Shown here piece by piece: positions 63,286 through 64,000 of a stretch of 64,000 nt of DNA. The translations under genes and the position numbers were made by a program. Every line of letters starts with the position of its first letter. Position 1 is the stretch's first letter. Under the pieces are notes generated by a model. It ran no database searches. It was not told the DNA's origin and saw only the letters and a program-made list of their open reading frames with translations. The stretch comes from Lytechinus variegatus. Taxonomy: Eukaryota; Echinodermata; Echinoidea; Temnopleuroida; Toxopneustidae. The DNA is taken from the NCBI RefSeq assembly GCF_018143015.1, contig NC_054746.1, positions 36,426,830 to 36,490,829 of the forward strand, read 5' to 3'.

Positions 63286-64000
63286 GCTTCTAGATACATA
63301 ACATACTAAACAAAAGAATCAAGTCTCTAAAGCTGACAAGCCGCCCCCCCCCCCCCCCCAAAAAAAAGGAACAAATAAACAAACCAAAAAATAAACTACA
63401 ATCACAGTCAGCATGGCTAGAATGCATTTTCAAGAAAACATGAAAAAATAATTAAAATCTGGATAGAGCCGATCTGTATCACTCTGTATGGCCCTGCGAG
63501 TAGCTGTTTGAAGGTTTTAGCAGATTAAAGCGTGGTTAGTACTTATAAAACAAGAGAATGGCAGTTAAAAATTTATTTCACAAATAAACTTCTGAATCTT
63601 GGTACATATAAAATTTCAATAAGATGATGTGAGCCAAATATCAAGGTACCCTCAATAGACTGAATTGTTGAGGTCGGTGAACTAACGAGTGGTCTGGCTG
63701 CTATGCAAATCCTTCACTCAAATAAAGGGTCTGACTAACGAACTCAACCACAAAATGCACAAGTAACACCAGTAGTAGTATGCCACACACATAAACATCC
63801 ACATGTATTACTTATTTTCATTTGCTTTTTATATGAATGATATCGCCCACACACACAGACACATAACAATTATAAATTGTATTGACTTCATCATCAGCTA
63901 TGACTTGAAGCTACTTCACTTCAACCACAAGGCTTGCAGCAAACCAGATTTTGGAGTTTTGCATTCCTAGTATTATCAAAACTAAGTAATTTTACTTCTC
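63286..64000. other. gene-free end of window
   Basis: No gene seen. CATCATCAGCTATGACTTGA at 63890 and the following 100 bp are similar to CATCATCGGCTGCGATTTGA at 50867, so a dispersed repeat runs off the window end. Confidence 0.35.

Overview
This is animal nuclear DNA. The genes are split by GT-AG introns, the intergenic space is AT-rich, and more than half of the window appears to be old, nested transposable-element sequence. Several dispersed repeats look like ones I associate with echinoderm genomes, especially sea urchins: GTCTCACCTGCATAGCAGAGTGAGAC-type elements with tandem AGGTCA-rich monomers, GCGAGCGCGAAGCGCGAGC-bearing repeats, tRNA-headed SINEs and a Penelope-like element. A sea urchin or other echinoderm is therefore my best guess. 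The species is not determined.

Four protein-coding loci can be supported. (1) About 805-1279, minus strand: a first coding exon of a disordered acidic protein whose exon end and intron phase fit a reticulon. The rest of that gene lies left of the window. (2) 7344-31652, plus strand: a complete nine-exon F-box/leucine-rich-repeat gene of 515 codons. Its introns hold a Penelope-like retroelement, a TTAA-target element inserted into it, two AGGTCA-rich elements, a SINE and a LINE fragment. (3) 41404-44230, plus strand: a complete three-exon two-pore-domain potassium channel (K2P-A, 384 codons). (4) 52374-56414, minus strand: a complete two-exon K2P channel (K2P-B, 315 codons), convergent with K2P-A. 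Both channels share a phase-1 intron in the first glycine codon of the first GYG filter.

Layout: 1-1600 reticulon-like exon and promoter side; 1640-6840 repeats, including a 4.4 kb element with 1.1 kb inverted arms; 6990-31652 the F-box/LRR gene; 31653-41360 mainly gene-free, with SINEs and small inverted-repeat elements; 41404-44230 K2P-A; 44330-52000 repeats, two hairpin-like MITEs and a 0.5 kb satellite with a 20 bp period; 52374-56414 K2P-B; 56779-60422 a LINE split by a 2.97 kb element that carries a ~209 bp satellite; 60423-64000 gene-free repeats.

No bacterial-type operons, CRISPR arrays, rRNA genes or intact tRNA genes were seen. The strongest unusual signals are in the repeats: twelve exact AGGTCAAAGGTCA sites in one dispersed repeat family, six copies of a TGTAACGTGAGTAACC motif, a satellite built of two diverged 10-mers, and nested elements whose target duplications can still be read.
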